This document shows, in pieces, positions 36,929 through 45,191 of a stretch of DNA of 51,998 bases. How positions within the stretch are numbered: the first letter of the stretch is position 1; every line of letters begins with the position of its first letter. This DNA is from a virus: IMG/VR virus record IMGVR_UViG_3300017952_000014, positions 1 through 51,998 of that record; one strand, given 5' to 3'. Position numbers and translations under genes: made by a program. The notes below the pieces were generated by a model. That model searched no databases. It saw only the letters and a list, made by a program, of their open reading frames with translations, and was not told where the DNA came from.

Positions 36929-36930
36929 TA

Positions 36931-39624
36931 TTAGAATCCTATATTAGCACCGTTTTCTCTTGCTTGTAAAATATTATTAATTCTTTGTTCTTCATTTCTT
37001 CTTGCAATTATGCGCTGTGCCGCGGCTTCGTCGCCTGCGCCAGATTCAACATCAGCGCCGCTGTCGTCTGTGTTAGGATTTGCCGAGCCTGAACCGTTAG
37101 CATTTGTACCTCCAGTTCCTCCTTGACTTCCGCTTTCTGCGTCTGCACCGTTAAAGGTGCCTGCTGGGCTTGAAGGTGTTTCTGCTATAGATGCGCCTCC
37201 TGCACCTTCTACTACTACTTCGTTATTTTGACTTGTTGCATCAGCAGTTACGTCATCTTCTTGGTTTCTGCGTCTAATTGTTTTCATCTCTTGAGTAAAT
37301 TTTCCGCCGTTAAATTTGTTTAAAACATAAATTACTTGATATAATCCGCTAAATGCTCCAATTGGTTTTGTACCCAATCCCGGGAAGTCCATAAAGCCAT
37401 CTGCGCCAATATCTAAGGGAGTTCTAAAATTAATTAATACATCTACTTCACCGGATTGATAATCCATTGTACCATCAGTTGTAAGATTCATTGCTTCTGC
37501 AATTTCTCCTGCACTATAATTTCCCATTCCGCTATCTGCAATATAATAAGGGTCTCCCCATATTTCTAAATCTGCACTAATCAAATCAACAGGGGAGTTA
37601 ACTATTGCATCATTGAATGCTCTAGCAACTGCGGTCTCAGGATGATTTTGTACTGTTCCGCCTAAGCCTGTGTTAGATCTAGTACTTTGTCCTGTTGACG
37701 ATGTTCCTGAGCTAGATCTGTTAGCATTATTTCCTACATTTCTACGATGCAATGGATGATCAGGAGCTTGTGTTAGAGAACTCGATCCAGCAGTTTGCTG
37801 GTCTTGTCCTAATTGTCCCATATCACTTTGTATTGCTGTAAAGAAGGCGCCATCAACTTGTATGTCAAAGTTTATAATATCGTCGTTGTCTCCAGTATAG
37901 ATATAATCATACTGTTTTAATGCTTGACGTTTTAAATTTGATATACCCGGAGTAGGTGCTGTTGGCGAATTAATTCTTGAAGTATTAATTTTATAAGGAA
38001 CTACTCTATACACATAAACTTTTGGTGTCTTGCCTGTCTGATCAACATTTGCACTATCTGTTACATTGTAAACATCAGTTTCAATTCTAAACCAAGTTTT
38101 ATTTCCGTTTTCATCAGATGCTTCTGTAACAAATTGTCTACCATACTCCGAAAGTAAAACTAATTCTTCAATTATATCTTGTATTCTAGTTCCCTTTTTA
38201 AAGTTTATTCTACGGCCTTCGTCACTAATTTGCATAGGTCCTCTTGTAAATATACCTTCGTTATTTTCATCCCTCACAAATGCAGGCCTGCCAAAATACT
38301 GTTGTCCGCTATCGAGATAACTTTTTACAATAGAAGAAGTTCCTATAGCATTCATGTTTGACCCTTCTTCTGCAAAATCACGAATACTTTCACCTATAGC
38401 ACTACGTCTTACCGTAAGTCCAAGAATACTACTTAATTCTGCATCAAAATCATCAGGTATTTCTCCGCCTTGTATTCCAGATATTGTTTCGAAAATTTCT
38501 TGTCTTCTAGCATCGGTAAATTGTCTAAATTCAGTTGCAGTAGTTGCACCGCTGTCCTCTACAATTTGTCCTAGTAATCCTTCAGTTTCAGAACTTCTTT
38601 GTGTAGGGAAAAGAATAACAAACTGGTCAGCAGTAGAAACGCTTCCGGATTCTTCTTGTTCTACTTGTCTACTGTTTAACATTGTTGCTAAACTTTCTGC
38701 ACCTGTTTGTAAAAACTGACCTATTGTTTCACCTTTTATGTCTATATCTTCTTTAATAGTTTGAACAGAATCAGATAGAGCTTGTTCATGCCAGGGTATA
38801 CCGTCAACTTGATATATACTTCCTCCGGCACTTGTATTAAATGTTGCAAGAGCTAATTTCATTGGAAACATTCTTTTTGTTTGCGGAATAGAAATAGGAT
38901 TGCCATTGTCGTCCCAACCTACAAATTCAACAGTAAGTAGATAAGGTGCTTCTAAATAATTTTTATGACCAGCTTGTAATGCGCTTATTTGTAATGTTTG
39001 TAAAAACATCCCCATCGAATAAGGTTCCATTACTTCAAAAGATAAACTAGTTGCATTGGTTTGTTTAGTTTGCGGGGTAGGAGCAATTATTGTGTCAATT
39101 TGTACATTGTCAATAAAATATTCTGTAGTAATATTTCTTTCTTTTTCAAAAAGAGTTTTTACTTGATTGTTGCCTGTTCCGCCGCTTTTTAAAATAACAA
39201 TACTAGGTCCGTTTTTTCTATAAGTTGCATCAGGATAATTAATTTCAAAATTAGTTAATGGACCAAATGTGAAAATATAGTTATAACTTGCAAATTGTGC
39301 TAATTTGTTTTTTAAAGGTCCGCCTGTATATCCTATACCTTTAGCACCAGGTTGAACTCCATTGATGCCGCCGCTTCCAACTCTATTTCCGCCTGCACTA
39401 GTACTGCCCCTTCCGAAGTTAAGTAAACCTCCAAACGCATCTGAGATAGCACCTTTGAGCTGATTGGCAGCGCCTTCTACTGCACTGTTTATACCGTCAA
39501 CAAAAATATTAGGAGAATTCCTAATACCATTTATATCTGTCTCAATTTGTCTTCCAAAATCTTCTACAGACTGACCTAGCTGTCTAGCTCTTGCTTCTAA
39601 GTTTTGGATTCTAAAATCTGCCAT
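36931..39624 (-). CDS. Large baseplate hub-like structural protein
   Basis: An 897-aa protein between gp53 and gp5. Residues about 105-290 resemble a tail-tube/hub fold: FASYNYIFTFGPLTNFEINY, EYFIDNVQIDTIIAP, TSLSFEVMEPYSMGMFLQTL, YLLTVEFVGWDDNGN. A second beta-rich part follows (VYRVVPYKINTSRI, YDYIYTGDNDDIINFDIQVD), then GLYQVIYVLNKFNGGKFTQE, also typical of hub proteins. The segments near 625-660 and 805-865 are Ser/Gly/Asn-rich linkers, and the end is a charged helix (QRIIARRNEEQRINNILQA). By position and fold it may do the work of T4 gp27, forming the hub that carries gp5; homologues are usually just called structural, so the gp27 assignment is inference. Confidence 0.8.
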   Translation of the reverse strand: MADFRIQNLEARARQLGQSVEDFGRQIETDINGIRNSPNIFVDGINSAVEGAANQLKGAISDAFGGLLNFGRGSTSAGGNRVGSGGINGVQPGAKGIGYTGGPLKNKLAQFASYNYIFTFGPLTNFEINYPDATYRKNGPSIVILKSGGTGNNQVKTLFEKERNITTEYFIDNVQIDTIIAPTPQTKQTNATSLSFEVMEPYSMGMFLQTLQISALQAGHKNYLEAPYLLTVEFVGWDDNGNPISIPQTKRMFPMKLALATFNTSAGGSIYQVDGIPWHEQALSDSVQTIKEDIDIKGETIGQFLQTGAESLATMLNSRQVEQEESGSVSTADQFVILFPTQRSSETEGLLGQIVEDSGATTATEFRQFTDARRQEIFETISGIQGGEIPDDFDAELSSILGLTVRRSAIGESIRDFAEEGSNMNAIGTSSIVKSYLDSGQQYFGRPAFVRDENNEGIFTRGPMQISDEGRRINFKKGTRIQDIIEELVLLSEYGRQFVTEASDENGNKTWFRIETDVYNVTDSANVDQTGKTPKVYVYRVVPYKINTSRINSPTAPTPGISNLKRQALKQYDYIYTGDNDDIINFDIQVDGAFFTAIQSDMGQLGQDQQTAGSSSLTQAPDHPLHRRNVGNNANRSSSGTSSTGQSTRSNTGLGGTVQNHPETAVARAFNDAIVNSPVDLISADLEIWGDPYYIADSGMGNYSAGEIAEAMNLTTDGTMDYQSGEVDVLINFRTPLDIGADGFMDFPGLGTKPIGAFSGLYQVIYVLNKFNGGKFTQEMKTIRRRNQEDDVTADATSQNNEVVVEGAGGASIAETPSSPAGTFNGADAESGSQGGTGGTNANGSGSANPNTDDSGADVESGAGDEAAAQRIIARRNEEQRINNILQARENGANIGF

Positions 39625-39625
39625 G

Positions 39626-39928
39626 TTAGATTCCTAAAGTATTTTTTAAGTTACTTTGTTTTGGCAAATAAATTTCTGTACCTGCAACAAAATCATATAC
39701 AGGATCTTTTATGATATCCATATTTCGCTGTGCAAAGATCCAATATAATTTATGATCACCGTATAGGTCATAGGCAAGTAAATCTGGTCTATAAGTATAC
39801 TGCGGTTCAATAGTATATAATATATCGTCATTCTCAGCCGGTACAGGTCTGATATTCAACGGACCTAAGTATTGTCCGTTGACTACTTTAGTTTTATAAT
39901 AAGGACTGCTTTCGTTGTAAATTGCCAT
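39626..39928 (-). CDS. gp53: Baseplate wedge subunit gp53
   Basis: A 100-aa protein with the conserved core of gp53: SPYYKTKVVNGQYLGPLNIR, PQYTYRPDLLAYDLYGDHKL, YWIFAQRNMDIIKDPVYDFV, AGTEIYLPKQ. The last part looks like a LysM-type turn (aGteIylP), consistent with the LysM-like fold of gp53, which clamps neighbouring wedges together. T4 gp53 is about twice as long; the marine homologues are short like this one. It starts with a TAATG overlap with gp48 and ends two bases before the hub gene. Confidence 0.88.
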   Translation of the reverse strand: MAIYNESSPYYKTKVVNGQYLGPLNIRPVPAENDDILYTIEPQYTYRPDLLAYDLYGDHKLYWIFAQRNMDIIKDPVYDFVAGTEIYLPKQSNLKNTLGI

Positions 39929-40737
39929 TATAAATATCCTGTTCCGCTATTTAAAACATATCCGCCTGACACAAATCTATCTAGGCTAAACTTATTAACA
40001 GCATCTCTACTGTATGCAGGTACTAGTGTAACTGCAATAGTTGATCTAGCTGGTGCCCAAGAACCATTTGCACCTATGTCGGCTTTGATATAGTCAACTT
40101 CGCCGGTAAGTTCAACGTTAAAACTTTGTACTATTACTGGAACATTATTAAAAACATAATCACCGTATCCGTTGAGTTTCACAACTGGAGGAGGTGTACC
40201 TTTATTAGCACTATCACCGTAAGCCATTTTAGTAATACTTTTTAAATAATGTGTTGCCGCTATCCAATATAATGCTTCTTTAGAATTTTCAACTGTAAAT
40301 TCACCTGTAATTGTAAACTGATCAACTTGGGCCGCCTCGAAAGCATAGAAAGGATAATTACTATGAGTAGGTTGTAAAGCATTATAATTAGCAGAATGAG
40401 TTATGTAAACACTAGGTGTGTATGGAAAAACCATAGCATTGCCAGTTTCAGCTAATGGCGCAAGGAGAACACTATCAGTGAATGGATTAGTAGGAGGCAA
40501 ACTTAGACGTACACGCCAATCGGTACTGTTAGTTGAATTCCAAACAGCATTTGTAAATGAACCATCAGGTTTTTCAGCGCCAGGAAGCAGGTTTACTGCT
40601 CTTAGAACTTTTCCTAAATTAGTATCGTCGAGATAATCGACAACACCTTGTTTAGCTCTTTCTACTATGCGTGTTCCGAAAGTTTGTTCTTCAGAACCTT
40701 GTCTAACATCTCTACCTTGTGCGGGATTGTTTGCCAT
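39928..40737 (-). CDS. gp48: Baseplate tail-tube cap gp48-like
   Basis: A 269-aa protein resembling the tube initiator/cap family related to the tail tube: WRVRLSLPPTNPFTDSVLL, VFPYTPSVYITHSANYNALQ, DQFTITGEFTVENSKEALYW, IAATHYLKSITKMAYG, VPVIVQSFNVELTGEVDYI. The mix of tube-like strands and the ATHYLKSITKMAYG helix is typical of gp48/gp54 proteins, which cap the hub and start tube polymerisation. gp54 is not otherwise seen here, so gp48 versus gp54 is not certain. It is the first gene of the minus-strand baseplate operon, with CTAAATA and AGGAG in front of the ATG. Confidence 0.8.
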   Translation of the reverse strand: MANNPAQGRDVRQGSEEQTFGTRIVERAKQGVVDYLDDTNLGKVLRAVNLLPGAEKPDGSFTNAVWNSTNSTDWRVRLSLPPTNPFTDSVLLAPLAETGNAMVFPYTPSVYITHSANYNALQPTHSNYPFYAFEAAQVDQFTITGEFTVENSKEALYWIAATHYLKSITKMAYGDSANKGTPPPVVKLNGYGDYVFNNVPVIVQSFNVELTGEVDYIKADIGANGSWAPARSTIAVTLVPAYSRDAVNKFSLDRFVSGGYVLNSGTGYL

Positions 40738-40756
40738 AAGTTGTCTCCTATATACA

Positions 40757-40764
40757 TTATTTAG
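40757..40764 (-). promoter_or_regulatory. Late promoter CTAAATAA for the baseplate operon
   Basis: CTAAATAA on the minus strand, 19 bases before the gp48 ATG; AGGAG lies between. It abuts, base to base, the -35 box of the divergent gp55 promoter. Confidence 0.65.
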
Positions 40765-40793
40765 TTGACAAAATTAACTGCATATATTATAAT
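40765..40793 (+). promoter_or_regulatory. Consensus sigma70 promoter for gp55
   Basis: TTGACA (40765-40770), 17 bases, TATAAT (40788-40793), both perfect. It is followed by TTTTAGGAG and the gp55 ATG at 40818. It predicts early synthesis of the late sigma factor by host polymerase. Confidence 0.92.
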
Positions 40794-40817
40794 AGTAACA
40801 TAATTTTAGGAGTTTCG

Positions 40818-41651
40818 ATGAGAAAAGTTAATTATTTAAACAACAAGGACATTTTAGCGGAGATACACAAATCCAAAAGCTCTTTTTGCAGTTTTGTTGA
40901 CCCTGAATACCATCAATTTGACATAATTTTACCAAGTATAGACAAAATCAATATTAGAACCATTGCAGAAGCAAAACGTAACAAAGCAAAAAGGCTTACT
41001 GTTGCAGAATTTGATAGAAGAAAACAAGCAGGAGAAAAAGTCAAGCAATCAGAATGCGAACACGACTATAAAAAAATTACAAAAGAAGAACTAATTTTTC
41101 GTATTATGAGTTTTGACCATATTCCAGACGAACCTGGTCGCAAGAAAAATCCTAAAACAGTAGCAGACACAAAAGTAAAACTAAACTTTCCTCCATTTCA
41201 GCACTACAAATTTAATGATGAAGGAGAACTAGTATGTGTTGGTAAAAGTCATTGGGTAGGAGGAATGGAAAATGGAAATTTTGATCTTAGATCAGGAAAA
41301 GCAACAGAAAAATTAGCAAGAATGTGGATGAAGTTGTGTGATAGATATGCGACTAGAGGTAATGTTCGCGGATATACCTACAATGACGAAATGCGAGGAC
41401 AAGCGATACTACAACTTGCACAAATTGGACTACAGTTTGACGAGTCAAAGTCCAACAACCCGTTTGCTTACTACACTGCGGCGGTCACAAACTCATTTGT
41501 ACGTGTTATCAACATTGAAAAACGCAATCAAAACATTAGAGACGACATCCTCGAAATGAATGACCTAAATCCTAGTTATACTAGACAACACGCCGGAGAA
41601 TGGGAAGCCGCAGTTGCAAGAGAAAAGGCAAAAAGTACTAATAACGGTTGA
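40818..41651 (+). CDS. gp55: Late-transcription sigma factor gp55
   Basis: A 277-aa homologue of T4 gp55, the sigma-like protein that directs host RNA polymerase to TATAAATA late promoters. The C-terminal half is diagnostic: LARMWMKLCDRYATRGNVRG, YNDEMRGQAILQLAQIGLQF, DESKSNNPFAYYTAAVTNSF, VRVINIEKRNQNIRDDILEM, corresponding to sigma region 2 (core binding and -10 reading). The first 140 residues are an extension rich in Lys/Arg (RTIAEAKRNKAKRLTVAEFD); T4 gp55 is only 185 aa, and marine homologues carry such extensions. AGGAG lies seven bases before the ATG. Its TGA stop falls inside the -35 box of the gp47 promoter. Confidence 0.93.
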   Translation: MRKVNYLNNKDILAEIHKSKSSFCSFVDPEYHQFDIILPSIDKINIRTIAEAKRNKAKRLTVAEFDRRKQAGEKVKQSECEHDYKKITKEELIFRIMSFDHIPDEPGRKKNPKTVADTKVKLNFPPFQHYKFNDEGELVCVGKSHWVGGMENGNFDLRSGKATEKLARMWMKLCDRYATRGNVRGYTYNDEMRGQAILQLAQIGLQFDESKSNNPFAYYTAAVTNSFVRVINIEKRNQNIRDDILEMNDLNPSYTRQHAGEWEAAVAREKAKSTNNG

Positions 41652-41676
41652 CATTGCTTTAAAAATAGCGTATTAT
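41648..41676 (+). promoter_or_regulatory. Sigma70 promoter for gp47-gp46
   Basis: TTGACA (41648-41653), 17 bases, TATTAT (41671-41676; one mismatch to consensus). The TGA within the -35 box is the stop codon of gp55. GGAG and the TTG start of gp47 follow. Confidence 0.87.
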
Positions 41677-41705
41677 ATACTAGATCAATATGGAGAAATT
41701 ACGTT

Positions 41706-42716
41706 TTGTTTAAAAAAGCGGCTGTGTTTACCGATATTCACTTCGGTTTAAAAGGAAATAGCAGAGTACACAACGATGATTGTGAAGAATTTGTAGATTG
41801 GTTTATAGAACAGGCAAAAGCTAACGGTTGTGAAACTGCAATCTTCTGTGGAGATTGGCATCATAACAGAAATAGTCTAAATCTAACTACAATGGATGCA
41901 ACTATTCGAAGTTTAGAAAAAATAGGTAAATCTTTTGAGAAGTTTTACATGTTTGTAGGCAATCATGACTTGTATTACAAAGACAAGCGTGATGTAAGTT
42001 CAACTATATTCGGAAAACATATTGATGGTGTTACATTTGTAGATGAAATCTATGAACAAGACGATGTAGCACTTGTTCCGTGGCTTGTCGGCGACGAATG
42101 GAAGAAGATTGAAAAAATTAAAGCCAAATATATGTTTGGACATTTTGAACTGCCGAGTTTCTATATGAATGCTATGGTGCAAATGCCTGATCATGGTGAT
42201 CTACGTGCTGAGCATTTTAAAAATCAAGACTATGTTTTTAGCGGGCACTTTCATAAACGTCAAGTACAAGGCAAAATACATTACATTGGTAATGCGTTTC
42301 CTCACAACTATGCAGATGCATGGGATGACGAACGCGGTATGATGATACTTGATAAAGAAAATGGTAAAGAACCTGAGTACATTAACTGGTGGAACTGTCC
42401 TAAGTATCGTACAACTACACTAAGCAAACTGTTGGATCCAAATGCAGACATTATAAAACCTAAAATGTATTTGCGTGTTACTATTGATGTTCCTATTAGT
42501 TACGAAGAAGCACAGTTTATCAAAGAAACATATATTTCTCAATATAATTGTAGAGAAATAACACTAATACCGCAAAAACAAATTGAAGAAATTACAACTG
42601 ACTTAGATATCTCAGCATTTGAAAGTGTTGACGAAATTGTATCTAAAGAAATAACTGCAATTGATTCAGAAAACTTTAACAAAAAAATGTTACTAGACAT
42701 TTACAATGAGTTATAA
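41706..42716 (+). CDS. gp47: Recombination endonuclease subunit gp47 (SbcD/Mre11-like)
   Basis: A 336-aa metallophosphoesterase with all family motifs: TDIHFG (D10, H12), GDWHH (residues 49-53), GNHD (85-88), GHFELP and SGHFHKRQ. These bind two Mn ions for nuclease action. With gp46 it makes the Mre11/Rad50-type complex that resects DNA ends for recombination-dependent replication and host DNA breakdown. The start is a TTG ten bases after GGAG; no better ATG lies nearby and the first strand (KKAAVFTDIH) begins immediately. The stop TAA is directly followed by the gp46 ATG, so the two are co-translated. Confidence 0.95.
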   Translation: MFKKAAVFTDIHFGLKGNSRVHNDDCEEFVDWFIEQAKANGCETAIFCGDWHHNRNSLNLTTMDATIRSLEKIGKSFEKFYMFVGNHDLYYKDKRDVSSTIFGKHIDGVTFVDEIYEQDDVALVPWLVGDEWKKIEKIKAKYMFGHFELPSFYMNAMVQMPDHGDLRAEHFKNQDYVFSGHFHKRQVQGKIHYIGNAFPHNYADAWDDERGMMILDKENGKEPEYINWWNCPKYRTTTLSKLLDPNADIIKPKMYLRVTIDVPISYEEAQFIKETYISQYNCREITLIPQKQIEEITTDLDISAFESVDEIVSKEITAIDSENFNKKMLLDIYNEL

Positions 42717-44489
42717 ATGATAAAAGTAAAAGATCTTACAGTAAAAAACTTTATGAGTGTGGGTAATCAAACTCAGGCTGTTGATTTCAACAGAGAAAAG
42801 TTAACGTTGGTGCTAGGTGAAAACTTAGATCAGGGAGGTGACGATTCTGGCTCACGAAACGGTACAGGTAAAACTACGATAATCAATGCATTATCCTACG
42901 CCTTGTACGGCCAAGCACTAACAAACATCAAGCGAAACAACCTTATCAATAAAACTAACAGTAAAGGTATGGTTGTTTCGCTTGACTTTGAAAAGGATGG
43001 ACAAACATATAGAATCGAAAGAGGCCGTTCACCTACATTCTTAAAGTTTTATGTAAACGATCAAGAGCAAGAAGCTGAAGACGAATCGCAAGGCGACAGT
43101 CGTAAAACGCAAGAGTACATTAATGACTTGTTAGGTATGAGTCATGACATGTTCAAGCATATTGTTGCACTGAATACATATTCAGAACCATTCCTTGCAA
43201 TGCGTCAAAATGATCAACGTGCTATAATTGAACAACTTCTCGGTATTACTATATTATCAGAAAAAGCAGATGCTCTCAAAGAACAAATACGTGTTACTAA
43301 AGAAAGTATTACTCAGGAAACACTTAAGATAGATGCTATCAATAGTGCAAACGCACACATTGAAGATACTATTAAAAGTCTTAAAACTAAACAAAGTGCA
43401 TGGAACTCTAAAAAACAACAAGATCTTGGAAGATTACAACAAGGATTAGATGAATTAGAGCATCTAGACATTGATGCAGAACTAGATGCACACGAAAAAC
43501 TGTCTAGTTGGACAGAAATGAACAATGCTATTTTGGCTCTTAATAAAGAAAAAAGCACACTAGATGGTGCGTTACTACAAGCTGATAAACGTGTTAAAAA
43601 GATTGAAAAAGATGTCTTAGATCTTGAAGATGCAGTATGTTATACATGCGGACAATCACTTCATGAAGATAAAAAACAAGAAGTCTTATCACAAAAAGCA
43701 ACCGAATTAGAAGAAGCAATAGCTTATCAGACTGATGTTACTAATAAACTAAACGGAGTATTAAAGAATCTCGACGACATTGGTGATATTAACGGTAAAC
43801 CATCAACGTTTTACGAAACTGCTAAAGAAGCATACGATCATCGAAACAATGTGGATAATCTAAAACAAGCAGTTCGGACAAAAGAAGATGAAACAGATCC
43901 TTATGACAGTCAAATAAAAGAATTAACACAAGAAGCAATACAAGAAGTTGACTGGACACCTGTAAATGACCTTACAAATCTTAAAGATCATCAAGAATTC
44001 TTATTAAAATTACTTACAAACAAAGATAGTTTCATTCGTAAAAAGATTATTGAGCAAAATCTAGCATATCTAAACAACCGACTAACATATTATCTTGATA
44101 AACTAGGGTTGCCTCATCAAGTTCTTTTCCAAAACGATCTAAATGTTGAGATTACCCAACTAGGACAGGACTTAGACTTTGATAATTTGTCAAGAGGTGA
44201 GCGTAACAGACTTATTTTAGGTTTAAGTTTTGCATTCCGTGATGTTTGGGAAAGTTTATATCAAAATATTAATTTGTTATTCATTGACGAGTTGATTGAT
44301 AGCGGTATGGACACAGCAGGTGTTGAAGGATCTCTTGCTGTTCTCAAAAAAATTGCACGTGAACGTGATAAAAATATTTTCTTAATCAGTCACAAAGATG
44401 AACTAGTCGGTCGTGTAAACACGATATTAAAAGTTGTAAAAGAAAATGGATTTACAAGTTATGAAAACGATTTGGACGTAGTAGAATGA
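42717..44489 (+). CDS. gp46: Recombination endonuclease subunit gp46 (SbcC/Rad50-like)
   Basis: A 590-aa SMC-type ATPase. Walker A is GSRNGTGKTT (residues 45-54); the central coiled coils (about 165-300 and 315-440) meet at a zinc hook CYTC (C308, C311); the ABC signature is LSRGERNR near 490; Walker B is INLLFIDELIDSG near 515-527; the H-loop is LISHKDE. It pairs with gp47 and uses ATP to open and process DNA ends. Length is close to T4 gp46 (560 aa). There is no gap between it and gp47. The early promoter upstream of gp47 probably drives both. Confidence 0.95.
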   Translation: MIKVKDLTVKNFMSVGNQTQAVDFNREKLTLVLGENLDQGGDDSGSRNGTGKTTIINALSYALYGQALTNIKRNNLINKTNSKGMVVSLDFEKDGQTYRIERGRSPTFLKFYVNDQEQEAEDESQGDSRKTQEYINDLLGMSHDMFKHIVALNTYSEPFLAMRQNDQRAIIEQLLGITILSEKADALKEQIRVTKESITQETLKIDAINSANAHIEDTIKSLKTKQSAWNSKKQQDLGRLQQGLDELEHLDIDAELDAHEKLSSWTEMNNAILALNKEKSTLDGALLQADKRVKKIEKDVLDLEDAVCYTCGQSLHEDKKQEVLSQKATELEEAIAYQTDVTNKLNGVLKNLDDIGDINGKPSTFYETAKEAYDHRNNVDNLKQAVRTKEDETDPYDSQIKELTQEAIQEVDWTPVNDLTNLKDHQEFLLKLLTNKDSFIRKKIIEQNLAYLNNRLTYYLDKLGLPHQVLFQNDLNVEITQLGQDLDFDNLSRGERNRLILGLSFAFRDVWESLYQNINLLFIDELIDSGMDTAGVEGSLAVLKKIARERDKNIFLISHKDELVGRVNTILKVVKENGFTSYENDLDVVE

Positions 44490-44513
44490 GTTAATGTGTT
44501 ATATTAGGTTACC

Positions 44514-44723
44514 ATGAGTGAAATAAAAGACGATATACATGACCAACTAACAAAGGCATACATGGAATATTTTAAGGCAAACGAAAAGTTTGAGTCTAGA
44601 AATTCTGTGAGAACACATCGTGAAGCACGGAAATGGTTGCGAATTATTAGAAGTTTAGCAAAACAACGCATGGAAGAAATACATTCAAAACACACAACCA
44701 AAAAAGAAGGCAACAAAGAATAG
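44514..44723 (+). CDS. Small basic helical protein
   Basis: A 69-aa protein, almost entirely helical and rich in Lys/Arg (RTHREARKWLRIIRSLAKQR), with a Lys-rich tail. AGG lies eight bases before the ATG. It falls 24 bases after gp46 and 18 before the endonuclease gene, and looks like the small helical proteins found beside gp46 in marine T4-like phages. Charge suggests nucleic-acid binding, but no domain can be named. Confidence 0.75.
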   Translation: MSEIKDDIHDQLTKAYMEYFKANEKFESRNSVRTHREARKWLRIIRSLAKQRMEEIHSKHTTKKEGNKE

Positions 44724-44741
44724 GCACAGGTAAGTAAGTTC

Positions 44742-45191
44742 ATGCAGTGGACTTACAAAGGCAAAGTAATAGACAAAATACCAGACGAGTATGAAGGCTT
44801 TGTATATCTCATAACCAATCTTAAAACTGGGCAAAAGTACGTAGGCAAGAAACTAGCAAAGTTCAAAACAACAAAACCTCCGCTAAAAGGCAAAAAGAAC
44901 AAACGCAGAGGCTACAAAGAATCAGACTGGCGTGACTATTGGGGAAGTTCTGATAGATTAAACGCAGATGTAGCAAAGCTAGGCGAAAAAAACTTCACTA
45001 GAGAAATACTATACCTATGTAAAGGCAGGGGCGAAATGTCCTATATTGAGGCAAGAGAGCAATTTGACCGCCGTGTATTAGAGACGGATGAGTATTATAA
45101 TGGAATTATTAATGTTAGAGTTGGCGGTTCCGATAAATTGCGCAAGGCTTTGCTAGAACACACCATCAAGGCAAAACAATCCAACACATAA
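44742..45191 (+). CDS. SegE-like GIY-YIG endonuclease
   Basis: A 149-aa protein with a GIY-YIG core: GFVYLITN (the GIY strand, residues 19-26) and QKYVGKK (the YIG strand, 31-37) ten residues later. A basic loop (KGKKNKRRGYK), DWRDYWGSS and a later Glu-bearing segment SYIEAREQFDRRVL complete the fold; INVRVGG is near the end. This is the SegE-like form common in T4-like marine phages, some of which are freestanding homing endonucleases. There is no clear DNA-binding C-terminal module, so it may be either a reduced homing enzyme or a resident nuclease. A possible ribosome site, AGGT, lies thirteen bases upstream. The next 366 bases hold the structured RNA candidate. Confidence 0.87.
   Translation: MQWTYKGKVIDKIPDEYEGFVYLITNLKTGQKYVGKKLAKFKTTKPPLKGKKNKRRGYKESDWRDYWGSSDRLNADVAKLGEKNFTREILYLCKGRGEMSYIEAREQFDRRVLETDEYYNGIINVRVGGSDKLRKALLEHTIKAKQSNT

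Noticed and set aside
45096-45101. TATAAT as a possible -10 box for the structured RNA.
   Set aside because: The nearest TTGACC is 26 bases upstream, too far; the hexamer encodes the YYN residues of the endonuclease, so coding explains it.
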